Shown piece by piece: positions 8,657 to 17,036 of a stretch of 64,000 nucleotides of DNA. A program made the translations under genes and the position numbers. Source of the stretch: Enterobacter cancerogenus (GTDB lineage: Bacteria; Pseudomonadota; Gammaproteobacteria; Enterobacterales; Enterobacteriaceae); contig NZ_CP077290.1 of NCBI RefSeq assembly GCF_019047785.1, forward strand, positions 4,757,735-4,821,734. The letters run 5' to 3'. Every line of letters begins with the position of its first letter. Position 1 is the stretch's first letter. The notes below the pieces were generated by a model, which was not told the DNA's origin, did no database searches, and saw only the letters and a program-made list of their open reading frames with translations.

Positions 8657-9850
8657 ATGAGTGCATGTGTCGCGGCGAGAGAGGCGCAGGCCCCCGCAAA
8701 ACCGGCCTGGCGAGCCGTCTGGTCACTGGGGTTAGGGGTGTTTGGCTTGATTACGGCAGAGTTCCTGCCGGCCAGCCTGCTGACACCCATGGCCGCGAGC
8801 CTGAGTGTTACGGAGGGGATGGCCGGACAAGCGGTGACCGCAACGGCGATTGTCGCGCTGGTCACAGGGCTGCTGATTACCCCGGCCACCAAAAATATCG
8901 ACCGGCGTTGGGTGCTGATGTTCTTCTCGGTGCTGCAAATTATCTCCAGCCTGCTGGTGGCCTTCGCGCCCACGCTGAACGTCATGCTGATGGGGCGTCT
9001 GCTGTTGGGCATTGCTATTGGCGGATTCTGGGCAATGTCCACCGCCACGGCGATGCGGCTGGTGCCTGCGGAGCACGTGCCGAAGGCGCTGGCGGTGATT
9101 TTCTCCAGCGTCTCGGTGGCGACGGTGGTTGCCGCGCCGCTCGGCAGCTATCTCGGCAGCCTGATTGGCTGGCGCAACGTGTTTATCCTCTGCATTCTGC
9201 CGAGCATGCTGGCGCTGCTGTGGCAGCTTTGGGTTCTGCCATCAATGAAGCCGGAGAGCAGCGGCAGTCTGGCGACGTTGTTCCGCGTGCTGCGCCGCCC
9301 GGGGATGGTCGGGGGGATGCTGGCGACCATTCTTATTTTCAGCGGCCATTTTGCCTTCTTCACCTACCTGCGCCCGTTCCTTGAAACGGTCGGCCAGGCG
9401 AGCGTTGAGAGCGTTTCCCTGATCCTGCTGGGCTTTGGGCTTGCCAATTTTGTCGGGACATCGATTGCCGGGCATCTGCTGGCGCGCAACCTGCGGCTCA
9501 CGCTGGCGCTGGTGCCGTTCGTCATGGGCGTGCTGGCGCTCACGATGGTGGCATTTGGACATCTGGCGATGCTGGACGGGCTGCTGGTTGCGCTGTGGGG
9601 CTTTGCCTTCGGTCTGGTGCCGGTTGGCTGGTCAACCTGGCTTGCCACAACGGTGCCTGACGAAGCCGAAAGCGCCGGGGGGCTGCTGGTAGCATCCATT
9701 CAGTTTGCCATTGGCGCAGGTGCCGCGGGCGGTGGGGCGATCTTCGATCTCAACGGGGCCAGCGGCGTCTTCGCCGGAAGCGGCCTGCTGCTGGTGAGCG
9801 CGATGGTGATTGTGCTGATGGCCGTCAACGTGGCAGATAAGCGTGCCTGA
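8657..9850 (+). CDS. MFS exporter of the DHA1 family, NepI-like
   Basis: A 397-residue inner-membrane transporter with 12 predicted helices. It follows E. coli NepI (purine ribonucleoside efflux) along its length: AEFLPASLLTPMA near the start, GRLLLGIAIGGFWAMS in helix 4-5, APLGSYLG and GWRNVF before the central loop, and LVPVGWSTW near helix 10. Identity looks moderate, so the substrate may be a nucleoside, a related metabolite or a drug. The start at 8657 is preceded by CGGGAG. The divergent AraC regulator at 7584-8540 is the likely controller. Confidence 0.8.
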   Translation: MSACVAAREAQAPAKPAWRAVWSLGLGVFGLITAEFLPASLLTPMAASLSVTEGMAGQAVTATAIVALVTGLLITPATKNIDRRWVLMFFSVLQIISSLLVAFAPTLNVMLMGRLLLGIAIGGFWAMSTATAMRLVPAEHVPKALAVIFSSVSVATVVAAPLGSYLGSLIGWRNVFILCILPSMLALLWQLWVLPSMKPESSGSLATLFRVLRRPGMVGGMLATILIFSGHFAFFTYLRPFLETVGQASVESVSLILLGFGLANFVGTSIAGHLLARNLRLTLALVPFVMGVLALTMVAFGHLAMLDGLLVALWGFAFGLVPVGWSTWLATTVPDEAESAGGLLVASIQFAIGAGAAGGGAIFDLNGASGVFAGSGLLLVSAMVIVLMAVNVADKRA

Positions 9851-9973
9851 CGCCGGGGCGCGATAAACACCGCGCGATTCTGGCAAAGCAAAGCGATTTA
9901 AGTTCGTTGTTATTTCAGGCGCTATCCCGGATTGTCAGCGCAGTGTGCCACTGTCGGGATAGCGTCTGAAGCC

Positions 9974-10957
9974 ATGGGAAACTACTTACACGCGCAGCAG
10001 CGAAAGCATATTGACCACCTTGCCCGTCGCTGGCTGTGGCGAAGCGAGCTGCCGACCTGGATACTGATTATCGTCATCTACGGCGGCTGGTTTGCGACGC
10101 TGACGTTCTGGCGCACGCTGGGTTTAATACCGGCCACGCTGCTGCTGATTGGCTTTACCGCCTGGTATATGTCGCTCCAGCATGAGCTGATCCACGGACA
10201 TCCCACGCGCTTTGCCCGGCTCAACCAGCTTTTCGGCACGCTACCGCTGGCGGTGTGGTTTCCCTACGGCCTGTATCGCGATTCCCACCTTGCTCACCAT
10301 CGTAACGATTACCTGACCGTGCCTGTCGACGATCCGGAGTCTTACTACTTCACCGACCGGAGATGGGCGCGCCTTTTGCCGTGGCAGAAAAAAATCATTC
10401 TTGTACGCAATACCTTCACGGGCAGATTGCTGCTGGGGCCGCTGCTGGATATTACCCTGACGCTGAACGGTGCGGCGAGGGCGTTTGGTCAACGCCACTG
10501 GCGCTCAATCATGATGTGGATGGTGCACGGCGTACTGCTGGCTGGGCTCTTTACCTGGATGGCGCAGCGCGATTTCTCCCCCGTCTGGTTCGTACTGGCG
10601 GTCAGCTATCCGGCGCTGGCCCTGACGAAGGTTCGTTCTTTCTTAGAACATCGCGCGGCGCACGATCCTCTGGCACGTTCGGTGATAAACGAGGCCGGCG
10701 GGTTCTGGCGGGTGCTGTTTCTCAATCTCAACTACCATTCAGTACATCACGATTTGCCGGGCGTGCCCTGGTATGGCCTCAGAGCGATCTACGCGCACAG
10801 TCGTGACGAGTACCAGCAGCGCAATCAGGGTTTTGTGGTCAAGGGCTATGGTCAGTGGTTGCGCCAGTTCTGGAACACGCCGGTGGATGTCACCGTCCAT
10901 CCGGGAAACCAAAAAGAGGATCGTTATGAGTCGTCCTGTCGCGTTTCCGATGTATGA
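9974..10957 (+). CDS. Membrane fatty-acid-desaturase-like di-iron protein
   Basis: A 327-residue membrane protein with the three histidine boxes of the membrane desaturase/hydroxylase superfamily: HELIH (70-74, followed by H76), HLAHH (105-109) and HSVHH (255-259), plus SFLEHR at 222-227. Hydrophobic segments near 28-66 and 178-215 fit the usual four-helix arrangement. The substrate (acyl lipid, carotenoid, alkane or other) cannot be read from sequence. The start at 9974 is favoured over an upstream TTG but has only a weak ribosome-binding site. Its 3' end overlaps the next gene by 32 bases, so the two are almost certainly co-expressed. Confidence 0.75.
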   Translation: MGNYLHAQQRKHIDHLARRWLWRSELPTWILIIVIYGGWFATLTFWRTLGLIPATLLLIGFTAWYMSLQHELIHGHPTRFARLNQLFGTLPLAVWFPYGLYRDSHLAHHRNDYLTVPVDDPESYYFTDRRWARLLPWQKKIILVRNTFTGRLLLGPLLDITLTLNGAARAFGQRHWRSIMMWMVHGVLLAGLFTWMAQRDFSPVWFVLAVSYPALALTKVRSFLEHRAAHDPLARSVINEAGGFWRVLFLNLNYHSVHHDLPGVPWYGLRAIYAHSRDEYQQRNQGFVVKGYGQWLRQFWNTPVDVTVHPGNQKEDRYESSCRVSDV

Positions 10958-11726
10958 CATCGATCGGGACAATACCGAGGCCCTGACGCGGGCGGTCATT
11001 GCGCTTTTACAGGAACGCGGCGTCGCGACAGGCGATGTCAAGCCAGAACCGCCGCCTGATGACCTGCTGGCCCACTGGCAACAGCCGGGTCTGCTCCTGA
11101 GCCAGACCTGCGGATATCCCCTGATGACGGCGCTGCCGCAGGTGCAGGTCGTCGGCTGTTTTCACTATGCGGCACCGGGCTGCGAGGGCCTGCATTACCG
11201 TAGCTTTCTGGTGGTACGCGACGAAGATAAACACTGCCAGCTTGCGGATTATCGCCATCGCCGGGCGGTATATAACTCTGCGGACTCGCAGTCTGGCTAC
11301 AATGCGCTGATGAAAAGGGTGGCCCCTCTCGCGGTTAACGGCCATTTTTTCTCAGACGCGACCGCCAGCGGTAGCCACCGCCAGTCGCTTATCAGGCTAA
11401 AGCAGGGGGCAGGGGATATTGCCGCCATCGACTGCGTAACCTGGGCGCTGTTGCAACGTCATGAACCGCAGCTGCTGGCGGGGCTGTCCATTATCGGTCA
11501 CACCCCGTTGACGCCGGGTTTACCGCTTATCACGGGGCGCGACACCCCAGCCGACAGGCTATTCGCTCTCCGCGATGCGCTGCATACGCTGGTGAGCGCC
11601 GAACACTATCGGGCGATCTGCGCGGGGGCGCTCATCCAGGGGTTTAGCGCCGTTACGCGCCAGCCGTATCACGCGCTAATCGGCTGGCGTGAGGACGCGG
11701 CAGCATCAGGCGTTATTTTGCGTTAA
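10926..11726 (+). CDS. PhnD-like (phosphonate/phosphite-binding fold) protein without signal peptide
   Basis: A 266-residue protein resembling the periplasmic substrate-binding PhnD family: it starts with FPMYDIDRDNTEAL, then has LLSQTCGYPL, SGYNALMKRV and AAIDCVTWALL, in the order seen in PhnD-type binding folds. It starts directly at MSRPVAFPMY with no signal peptide or lipobox, so it is probably cytoplasmic and not a transporter component; no ABC permease adjoins. GAGG precedes the ATG. It overlaps the desaturase by 32 bases in another frame, and its 3' end overlaps the convergent oxidoreductase gene by 21 bases. Ligand and role are unknown. Confidence 0.7.
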   Translation: MSRPVAFPMYDIDRDNTEALTRAVIALLQERGVATGDVKPEPPPDDLLAHWQQPGLLLSQTCGYPLMTALPQVQVVGCFHYAAPGCEGLHYRSFLVVRDEDKHCQLADYRHRRAVYNSADSQSGYNALMKRVAPLAVNGHFFSDATASGSHRQSLIRLKQGAGDIAAIDCVTWALLQRHEPQLLAGLSIIGHTPLTPGLPLITGRDTPADRLFALRDALHTLVSAEHYRAICAGALIQGFSAVTRQPYHALIGWREDAAASGVILR

Positions 11727-14009
11727 AGGCCGAATCTCCTTTGAGCGCAGCGTGACGCGAATGGGCACCGACTTATAGGAGGGCGTGCCGCTGTCCTTAT
11801 CGAGATAGTCCAGCGGGACCAGCACGTTGGCCTCCGGGTAGTAGGCCCCGACGGAACCGCTGGCGATGCTGTAGGCCACTACCGTGATATCCTCCAGGCG
11901 CTGCTGATTGCCAGGAAGTGCGGTGGTGATATCCACGCGGTCGCCGTGCTCAAGGCCCCGCTTTTCCATATCCTCTTCGTTCATAAATAACACGTCGCGG
12001 CGTCCAAATACGCCCCGGTAACGGTCGTCGAGGGCATAGATGGTGGTGTTGTACTGGTCGTGGCTGCGAAGCGTAATCAGGCGCAGGACGTTATCCCCTT
12101 CGCCTTTGGCATTCTCGTCGACGCCGTCAAACACCGAAAACATCGCCTTGCCAGTTACGGTCGGCCAGACGCGCTCGGTGGGCGGCAGCGGCATACGAAA
12201 ACCGCCCGGAATGCGGATACGGGCGTTGTACTGTTCAAAGCCGGGGATGGTCCGCTCGATCAGATCCCGAATTCTGTCGTAGTCAGCCACCAGCTCCGCC
12301 CACCCGACCTGACTGTCAGGCAGCGTGGCGCTGGCCATGCCTGCCACAATTGCCGGTTCGGAGAGCAGATGCGGCGAGGCGGGTTTCAGCTTGCCGGACG
12401 ACGCATGCACCATCGACATTGAATCTTCCACGGTGATCGACTGCCGCCCGGTGCGCTGCATGTCCAGCTCCGTGCGCCCGAGGCACGGCAGGATCCAGGT
12501 CTCTTTCGCGACCAGCAGGTGCGTGCGGTTGAGCTTGGTGCCAACGTGAACGCTAAGTTCCAGCTTCTGCATGGCGGGAAAGGCCTGCTGATGGTCGGGC
12601 ATGGCCACGGCAAAATTGCCGCCGAGGCAGATCAGCGCTTTGGCTTCCCCGGCGATCATTGCCTGCGTCGCCATTACCGCGTCGTGCCCATGTTTCGCCG
12701 GGGGCGTAAAACCAAATTCCGCCTCCAGACGTGAAAGAAACGCGGCCGTTGGCTTCTCGGTAATGCCCACGGTACGATTTCCCTGCACGTTGGAGTGCCC
12801 GCGCAGGGGACAAATGCCGGCGCCGGGCTTACCGATATTGCCGCGCATCAGCAGCAGGTCGGCAATGAGGCGCACGTTGGCGGTGCCTTTGTTGTGCTGG
12901 GTAATGCCCATGCCGTAGGTAATGATGGTGGCGTTGGATTTGGCGTAGGCCTGCGCCACGCCCAGCAGATCCTGACGATCTAAGCCTGATTCCAGCTCAA
13001 TGGCCTCCCAGCTTGTCGCCTGAATATCGGCGGCGAATGCCTCAAAACCCTGGGTATGCGTGTCGATAAATTCCCGGTCGAGCACGCCGCCTTGCTCTGC
13101 TTCAATGTGCAGAAGATGTTTTGCTATGCCCTTAAGCGCCGCTGCATCGCCTCCGGCTTTCACCTGGAAGTAGGTTGATGCAATGTCCGTTGAACCGTAC
13201 GTCGCCATCTCGACCACGCTTTGCGGATCGGCAAAGCGCTCCAGCGCCCGCTCGCGAAGCGGGTTAAACACAATAATCGGCACGCCGCGGCGGGAGAGTT
13301 CGTGCAGAGTGCCCATCATCCGCGGGTGGTTGGTGCCCGGATTATGGCCCATCGAGATAACCAGCTCGGTGTTATCAAAATCGTTGAGCGAAACGGTGCC
13401 TTTGCCAATCCCAATGGAACGCGGCAGACCGGTGCTGGTGGCTTCGTGGCACATGTTGGAACAATCCGGGAAATTATTAGTTCCCAGTTCACGGGCAAAA
13501 AGCTGAAGTAAATAAGCAGCCTCATTCGACGCGCGCCCCGAGGTATAAAACTCCACGGCGTCCGGATCGAGCGCGCGCAGTTTCTCACCAATCTGCGCAA
13601 AGGCCTGCTGCCACTCTATGGGGCGGAATGTATCACTCCCCCGGTCGTAAACCAGCGGATGCGTCAGGCGACCGTAGCCTTCCAGTTCGTAATCGCTTTT
13701 CGCCAGCAGCGAGCTGACGGTATTGGCGGCAAAGAATTCGGGCGTCACGCGTTTGTTTGTCGCTTCCCAGGTGACGGCTTTAGCGCCATTTTCACAGAAC
13801 TGGAAGGTGGACTTGTGCTCTTTATCCGGCCACGCGCAGCCGGGACAGTCAAAACCGTCGGGCTGGTTAGTGCGAAGCAGGGTGGCAGGCGCTTCCAGGG
13901 TGTCCATTTGCGTGCGCACGGCAATCGCCGTCGCTTTCAGCGCGCCCCAGCCGCCGGCAGGACCGTTGTAGTGGCGAATGCCGGGAACCGGGCGGTATTT
14001 CTTGTTCAT
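11706..14009 (-). CDS. FdhF/YdeP-family molybdopterin oxidoreductase, alpha subunit type
   Basis: A 767-residue protein similar in length and pattern to E. coli YdeP. N-terminal cysteines C55, C58 and C72 (CPGCAW...FC) suggest an iron-sulfur site. At the position where formate dehydrogenase H carries selenocysteine, it has Cys187 (SNMCHEATS). MGHNPGTNHPRM and GNIGKPGAGICPLRGHSNVQG are bis-MGD-binding signatures, and RSHDQYNTTIY marks the C-terminal domain. The ATG at 14009 has AGGAG upstream, better than the alternative at 14036. No FdhD- or membrane-partner gene is adjacent; the substrate is unknown. YdeP has been tied to acid resistance. Confidence 0.85.
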   Translation of the reverse strand: MNKKYRPVPGIRHYNGPAGGWGALKATAIAVRTQMDTLEAPATLLRTNQPDGFDCPGCAWPDKEHKSTFQFCENGAKAVTWEATNKRVTPEFFAANTVSSLLAKSDYELEGYGRLTHPLVYDRGSDTFRPIEWQQAFAQIGEKLRALDPDAVEFYTSGRASNEAAYLLQLFARELGTNNFPDCSNMCHEATSTGLPRSIGIGKGTVSLNDFDNTELVISMGHNPGTNHPRMMGTLHELSRRGVPIIVFNPLRERALERFADPQSVVEMATYGSTDIASTYFQVKAGGDAAALKGIAKHLLHIEAEQGGVLDREFIDTHTQGFEAFAADIQATSWEAIELESGLDRQDLLGVAQAYAKSNATIITYGMGITQHNKGTANVRLIADLLLMRGNIGKPGAGICPLRGHSNVQGNRTVGITEKPTAAFLSRLEAEFGFTPPAKHGHDAVMATQAMIAGEAKALICLGGNFAVAMPDHQQAFPAMQKLELSVHVGTKLNRTHLLVAKETWILPCLGRTELDMQRTGRQSITVEDSMSMVHASSGKLKPASPHLLSEPAIVAGMASATLPDSQVGWAELVADYDRIRDLIERTIPGFEQYNARIRIPGGFRMPLPPTERVWPTVTGKAMFSVFDGVDENAKGEGDNVLRLITLRSHDQYNTTIYALDDRYRGVFGRRDVLFMNEEDMEKRGLEHGDRVDITTALPGNQQRLEDITVVAYSIASGSVGAYYPEANVLVPLDYLDKDSGTPSYKSVPIRVTLRSKEIRPLTQNNA

Positions 14010-14124
14010 CAGGACTCCTGCTGTGCGGTATGTCATTCAATTCTACACCTCGTTTATTAACCTAATGACAACAAAAAAACATCATTTAACGAGAAACGAG
14101 GCAAGCACAAGAGGGTTGTTAATT

Positions 14125-14137
14125 GTTATGTTATAAC
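14125..14137 (+). promoter_or_regulatory. Zur-like operator upstream of the FecBCDE-type ABC operon
   Basis: GTTAT-GTT-ATAAC is a perfect inverted repeat matching the Zur core GTTAT-NNN-ATAAC. Against the enteric form GAAATGTTATAnTATAACATTTC (14120-14142) it agrees at about 17 of 22 positions. It is embedded in a 14-base palindrome TATGTTATAACATA (14127-14140) and lies 57 bases before the ATPase start codon. Confidence 0.55.
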
Positions 14138-14193
14138 ATATATTTCTCGACGCGTTTTAAACTGGCTTTTCGTTGAAGTAAAAGGATCACCCC

Positions 14194-15006
14194 ATGTCCG
14201 TTTCCGTCCATCGCCTGTCATCAGGCAGTGTTGATAACGTGCTCGACGTCACCATCCAGGCGTTATCCAGCCCTGGCGGCACGACGCTGCTGTCAGACGT
14301 CTGTTTTGAAGCCAGAGCCGGAGAGTGCCTGGCCGTCATCGGCCCTAACGGCAGCGGTAAAACCTCGCTGCTACGGGCGATCGGAAGCGAGCTGACGCAC
14401 CTGAAAGGTGACATCCGCCTGATGGGGCGCACCGTAACTGCGTTGACTCGCCAGCAGCGGGCAAAACAGGTTGCCGTGCTCTCCCAGCACGACGCGCCGG
14501 ATTTGAGGCTCTCGGTTGAGGATTACGTCGCCCTTGGACGTATACCGCATGCGGGCGATGCCCCGCGACATATCCATGACGCCATCGTCGACGACGCCAT
14601 CCGCGAAACCGGGCTGCAGCGGCTGCGTGAACGATCGCTGTTTGCACTTTCGGGCGGTGAACGCCAGCGCGCGGCGCTGGCGCGGGTGCTTGCCCAGACG
14701 CCAAAACTGGTGCTGCTGGATGAGCCGACCAACCATCTTGATCCTCCGGGGCGGGTGGAACTGCTGTCGCTGGTGAAAAGCAAGGGCATCACCGTTGTGG
14801 CGGTTCTGCATGATTTGACCCTGGCGGAGTCTTTTGCCGACCGCATTCTTCTGCTGTCCCGGGGGCGGTCGGTGGTCTGTGACGTGCCTGAAAAGGTGCT
14901 GGTGTCTGAGCATCTCTATCCCATATTTGGGCTAACCAGCTTTACCGTAGCGCATCCGCATACCGGGAAATCGCTGCGTATTTTTGACGTTCCGCGCTAT
15001 GCGTGA
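14194..15006 (+). CDS. ABC transporter ATP-binding protein, FecE/BtuD type
   Basis: Cytoplasmic ATPase of a metal-chelate-type importer, 270 residues. Walker A is GPNGSGKT (50-57), the signature LSGGERQ is at 152-158, Walker B LVLLDEP ends at 178, and the switch His lies in AVLHDLTLAE. AAGGA is well placed before the ATG. It opens a three-gene operon (ATPase, binding protein, permease), an order that differs from fecBCDE. The upstream Zur-like operator hints at zinc-responsive expression. Confidence 0.85.
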   Translation: MSVSVHRLSSGSVDNVLDVTIQALSSPGGTTLLSDVCFEARAGECLAVIGPNGSGKTSLLRAIGSELTHLKGDIRLMGRTVTALTRQQRAKQVAVLSQHDAPDLRLSVEDYVALGRIPHAGDAPRHIHDAIVDDAIRETGLQRLRERSLFALSGGERQRAALARVLAQTPKLVLLDEPTNHLDPPGRVELLSLVKSKGITVVAVLHDLTLAESFADRILLLSRGRSVVCDVPEKVLVSEHLYPIFGLTSFTVAHPHTGKSLRIFDVPRYA

Positions 15007-15027
15007 ACCCTGTGTTGAGAACCTGCT

Positions 15028-15984
15028 ATGAAAAACCTTGTAATCGCGCTGACGCTGATGGCGTCGGCCCACGCCGCGAGCGCCGCGGATTTTCCCGTTA
15101 CCGTTGAAAGCTGCGGAACACCGATCACCTTCTCCGCGCCGCCGAAGCGGGCAATCATTAACGATCTAAATATGGCGGAGATGGCCTTTGCGCTGCATCT
15201 GCAGGATCGCATCGTCGGGCTGACCGGGATCAGCGGCTGGTACAAAATGACCCCGGACTTCCGGCAGGCGATGGGGACGATCCCCGAGCTGGCGCCGAAA
15301 TACCCGTCGCTGGAAACTCTGCTGGCCGCCGAGCCTGATTTCTTCTTTGCTGGCTGGAACTACGGCATGAAGGTCGGCGGGGAAGTGACTCCCGCGACGC
15401 TGGCGAAATACGGCGTGAAGACTTTTGTGCTGAGTGAAAGCTGCGTCTTTACCGCAGCCCACAAAAAGAAGGCCACCATGGACCTGCTCTATGGCGACGT
15501 CCTGACGCTGGGACGCATTTTCGGTAAGCGAAATGAAGCGCAAACGCTGGTCGAGGGCTGGAAACAGCGGCTGAGCGCATTGCCGAAACCGGCAACGGGC
15601 GCGCGGCCCCTGAAGGTCTTTGTCTATGATTCCGGGGAGGACAAGCCGTTTACCAGCGGACGATACGCGATGCCAACGGCGATTATCGAGGCGGCGGGCG
15701 GCAAAAACGCGATGGAGGCGCTGGATATCAGCTGGGGCACCACCTCCTGGGAAAACGTCGCGGCAAGCGAGCCGGATGTTATTATTCTGCTGGATTACCA
15801 GACCGGAAGCGGGGCGGACGCGCTGCGCCGCGTGCTGGAAAATCATCCGCTTATGAAGATGACGCCGGCGGTAAAACAGGGGCGCTACCTTAAACTTCAG
15901 TACGCCGAGCTGACTCCGGGACCGGCGAATATCGCGGCGGTTGAAAAACTGGCCCGGACGCTCTACCCGCAGGCCAGGAAGTAA
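15028..15984 (+). CDS. Periplasmic substrate-binding protein of a FecB/BtuF-type ABC importer
   Basis: A 318-residue protein with a signal peptide (about 1-19, ending ASA) and the cluster-A metal-chelate binding fold: an N-terminal lobe with VESCGTPITF and ...PKRAIINDLNMAEM, a long connecting helix around TLGRIFGKRNEAQTLVEGW, and a C-terminal lobe with EAAGGKNAM and EPDVIILLDY. The natural ligand (ferric siderophore, haem, cobalamin or a zinc chelate) cannot be decided from the sequence. It lies 21 bases after the ATPase and its stop overlaps the permease start by one base (TAATG). Confidence 0.8.
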   Translation: MKNLVIALTLMASAHAASAADFPVTVESCGTPITFSAPPKRAIINDLNMAEMAFALHLQDRIVGLTGISGWYKMTPDFRQAMGTIPELAPKYPSLETLLAAEPDFFFAGWNYGMKVGGEVTPATLAKYGVKTFVLSESCVFTAAHKKKATMDLLYGDVLTLGRIFGKRNEAQTLVEGWKQRLSALPKPATGARPLKVFVYDSGEDKPFTSGRYAMPTAIIEAAGGKNAMEALDISWGTTSWENVAASEPDVIILLDYQTGSGADALRRVLENHPLMKMTPAVKQGRYLKLQYAELTPGPANIAAVEKLARTLYPQARK

Positions 15985-16991
15985 TGCGCATCCCGTACCG
16001 CTACCACTGGGCGCTGGGGAGCGCCATGCTGGTGCTGCTCGGGCTGATGGCGCTCAGCGTGGCAACGGGCACCGTTACGCTCACGCTGGGGCAGGTTCTG
16101 GGTGCCCTGGGGCTGGCGGATGTCCCGGTATCGGAGATGGTGACCCGCATTGTGGTTGACCTTAGGCTGCCCAGAACGCTCCTCGCCGCCCTGACGGGCG
16201 CGGGGCTGGCCATGGTCGGCGCGCTACTGCAGACCACAACGCGCAATGATTTGGCCGATCCGTTTCTGTTCGGGCTTTCCTCCGGCGCGTCGGCAGGCGC
16301 GGTGCTGGTGATCACCCGCTTTGGCGACCGGTTGGGCGCGTTGACGCTCCCCGCATCGGCCTTCGCCGGGGGCATCTGTTCGGCGGTTGCCGTCATGCTG
16401 CTGTTTCACTTCAAAAAGCAGCGTGGGGCGGAACATCTGGTGCTTTGCGGGCTGGCGATCTCTTTTCTCTTTGGCGCGCTGACCAGCTATCTCATTTTTT
16501 CTGGCGATCAGCGTGCGGCCAGCTCGGTGCTGTTCTGGTCGCTGGGCGGGCTGGGGCTGGCGTCGTGGAGCAACCTGCCTTTCGCTGTCTTGAGCGTGCT
16601 GCTGCTGGGCGGGTTCGTCCTGCTGCGATGGCGCGCGCTGGACGGCATTCTGGCCGGGGAGCAAACGGCGCTCTCCCTTGGGATCAACGTCAGCCGCCTG
16701 CGGGGCGAAATTTTCCTTTGCTGCGCTCTGGCGACCTCTTTTCTGGTGGCACTGACCGGGGTGATCGGCTTTGTCGGCCTGATGGTGCCGCACCTGTGCC
16801 GCCACGTGGCGGGCGTAAGGCATTTACTGCTGCTTCCCCTGTGCGGAGTGTGGGGAGCTGTGCTGTTGTGCGGGGGAGATATCGCCAGCCGGACGGTACT
16901 GGCCCCGCAGGAGTTGCCGATCGGCATTATCACCGCCGGGATAGGCGGGGCGTTTATTATTGTGCTGCTGACGCGCAATACGCCGCGATAA
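15984..16991 (+). CDS. FecCD-family ABC transporter permease
   Basis: A 335-residue inner-membrane permease with about ten hydrophobic segments and FecCD family patterns: DLRLPRTLLAALTGAGLAMVG, DPFLFGLSSGASAGA, SLGINVSRLRGE (the cytoplasmic loop contacting the ATPase), GVIGFVGLMVPHLCRH and GGAFIIVLL near the C-terminus. A single permease gene implies a homodimeric channel, as in BtuC. Translationally coupled to the binding-protein gene; a bidirectional terminator follows at 16994-17019. Confidence 0.85.
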   Translation: MRIPYRYHWALGSAMLVLLGLMALSVATGTVTLTLGQVLGALGLADVPVSEMVTRIVVDLRLPRTLLAALTGAGLAMVGALLQTTTRNDLADPFLFGLSSGASAGAVLVITRFGDRLGALTLPASAFAGGICSAVAVMLLFHFKKQRGAEHLVLCGLAISFLFGALTSYLIFSGDQRAASSVLFWSLGGLGLASWSNLPFAVLSVLLLGGFVLLRWRALDGILAGEQTALSLGINVSRLRGEIFLCCALATSFLVALTGVIGFVGLMVPHLCRHVAGVRHLLLLPLCGVWGAVLLCGGDIASRTVLAPQELPIGIITAGIGGAFIIVLLTRNTPR

Positions 16992-16993
16992 AA

Positions 16994-17019
16994 AAAATCC
17001 ACGCCGTGGCGTGGATTTT
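16994..17019. terminator. Bidirectional intrinsic terminator between the ABC operon and ychF
   Basis: A perfect 12-bp stem, AAAATCCACGCC/GGCGTGGATTTT, with a GT loop and A and T tracts on both sides. It serves the rightward permease transcript and the leftward ychF transcript. Confidence 0.85.
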
Positions 17020-17036
17020 CTCGTGAAACGGTAACG

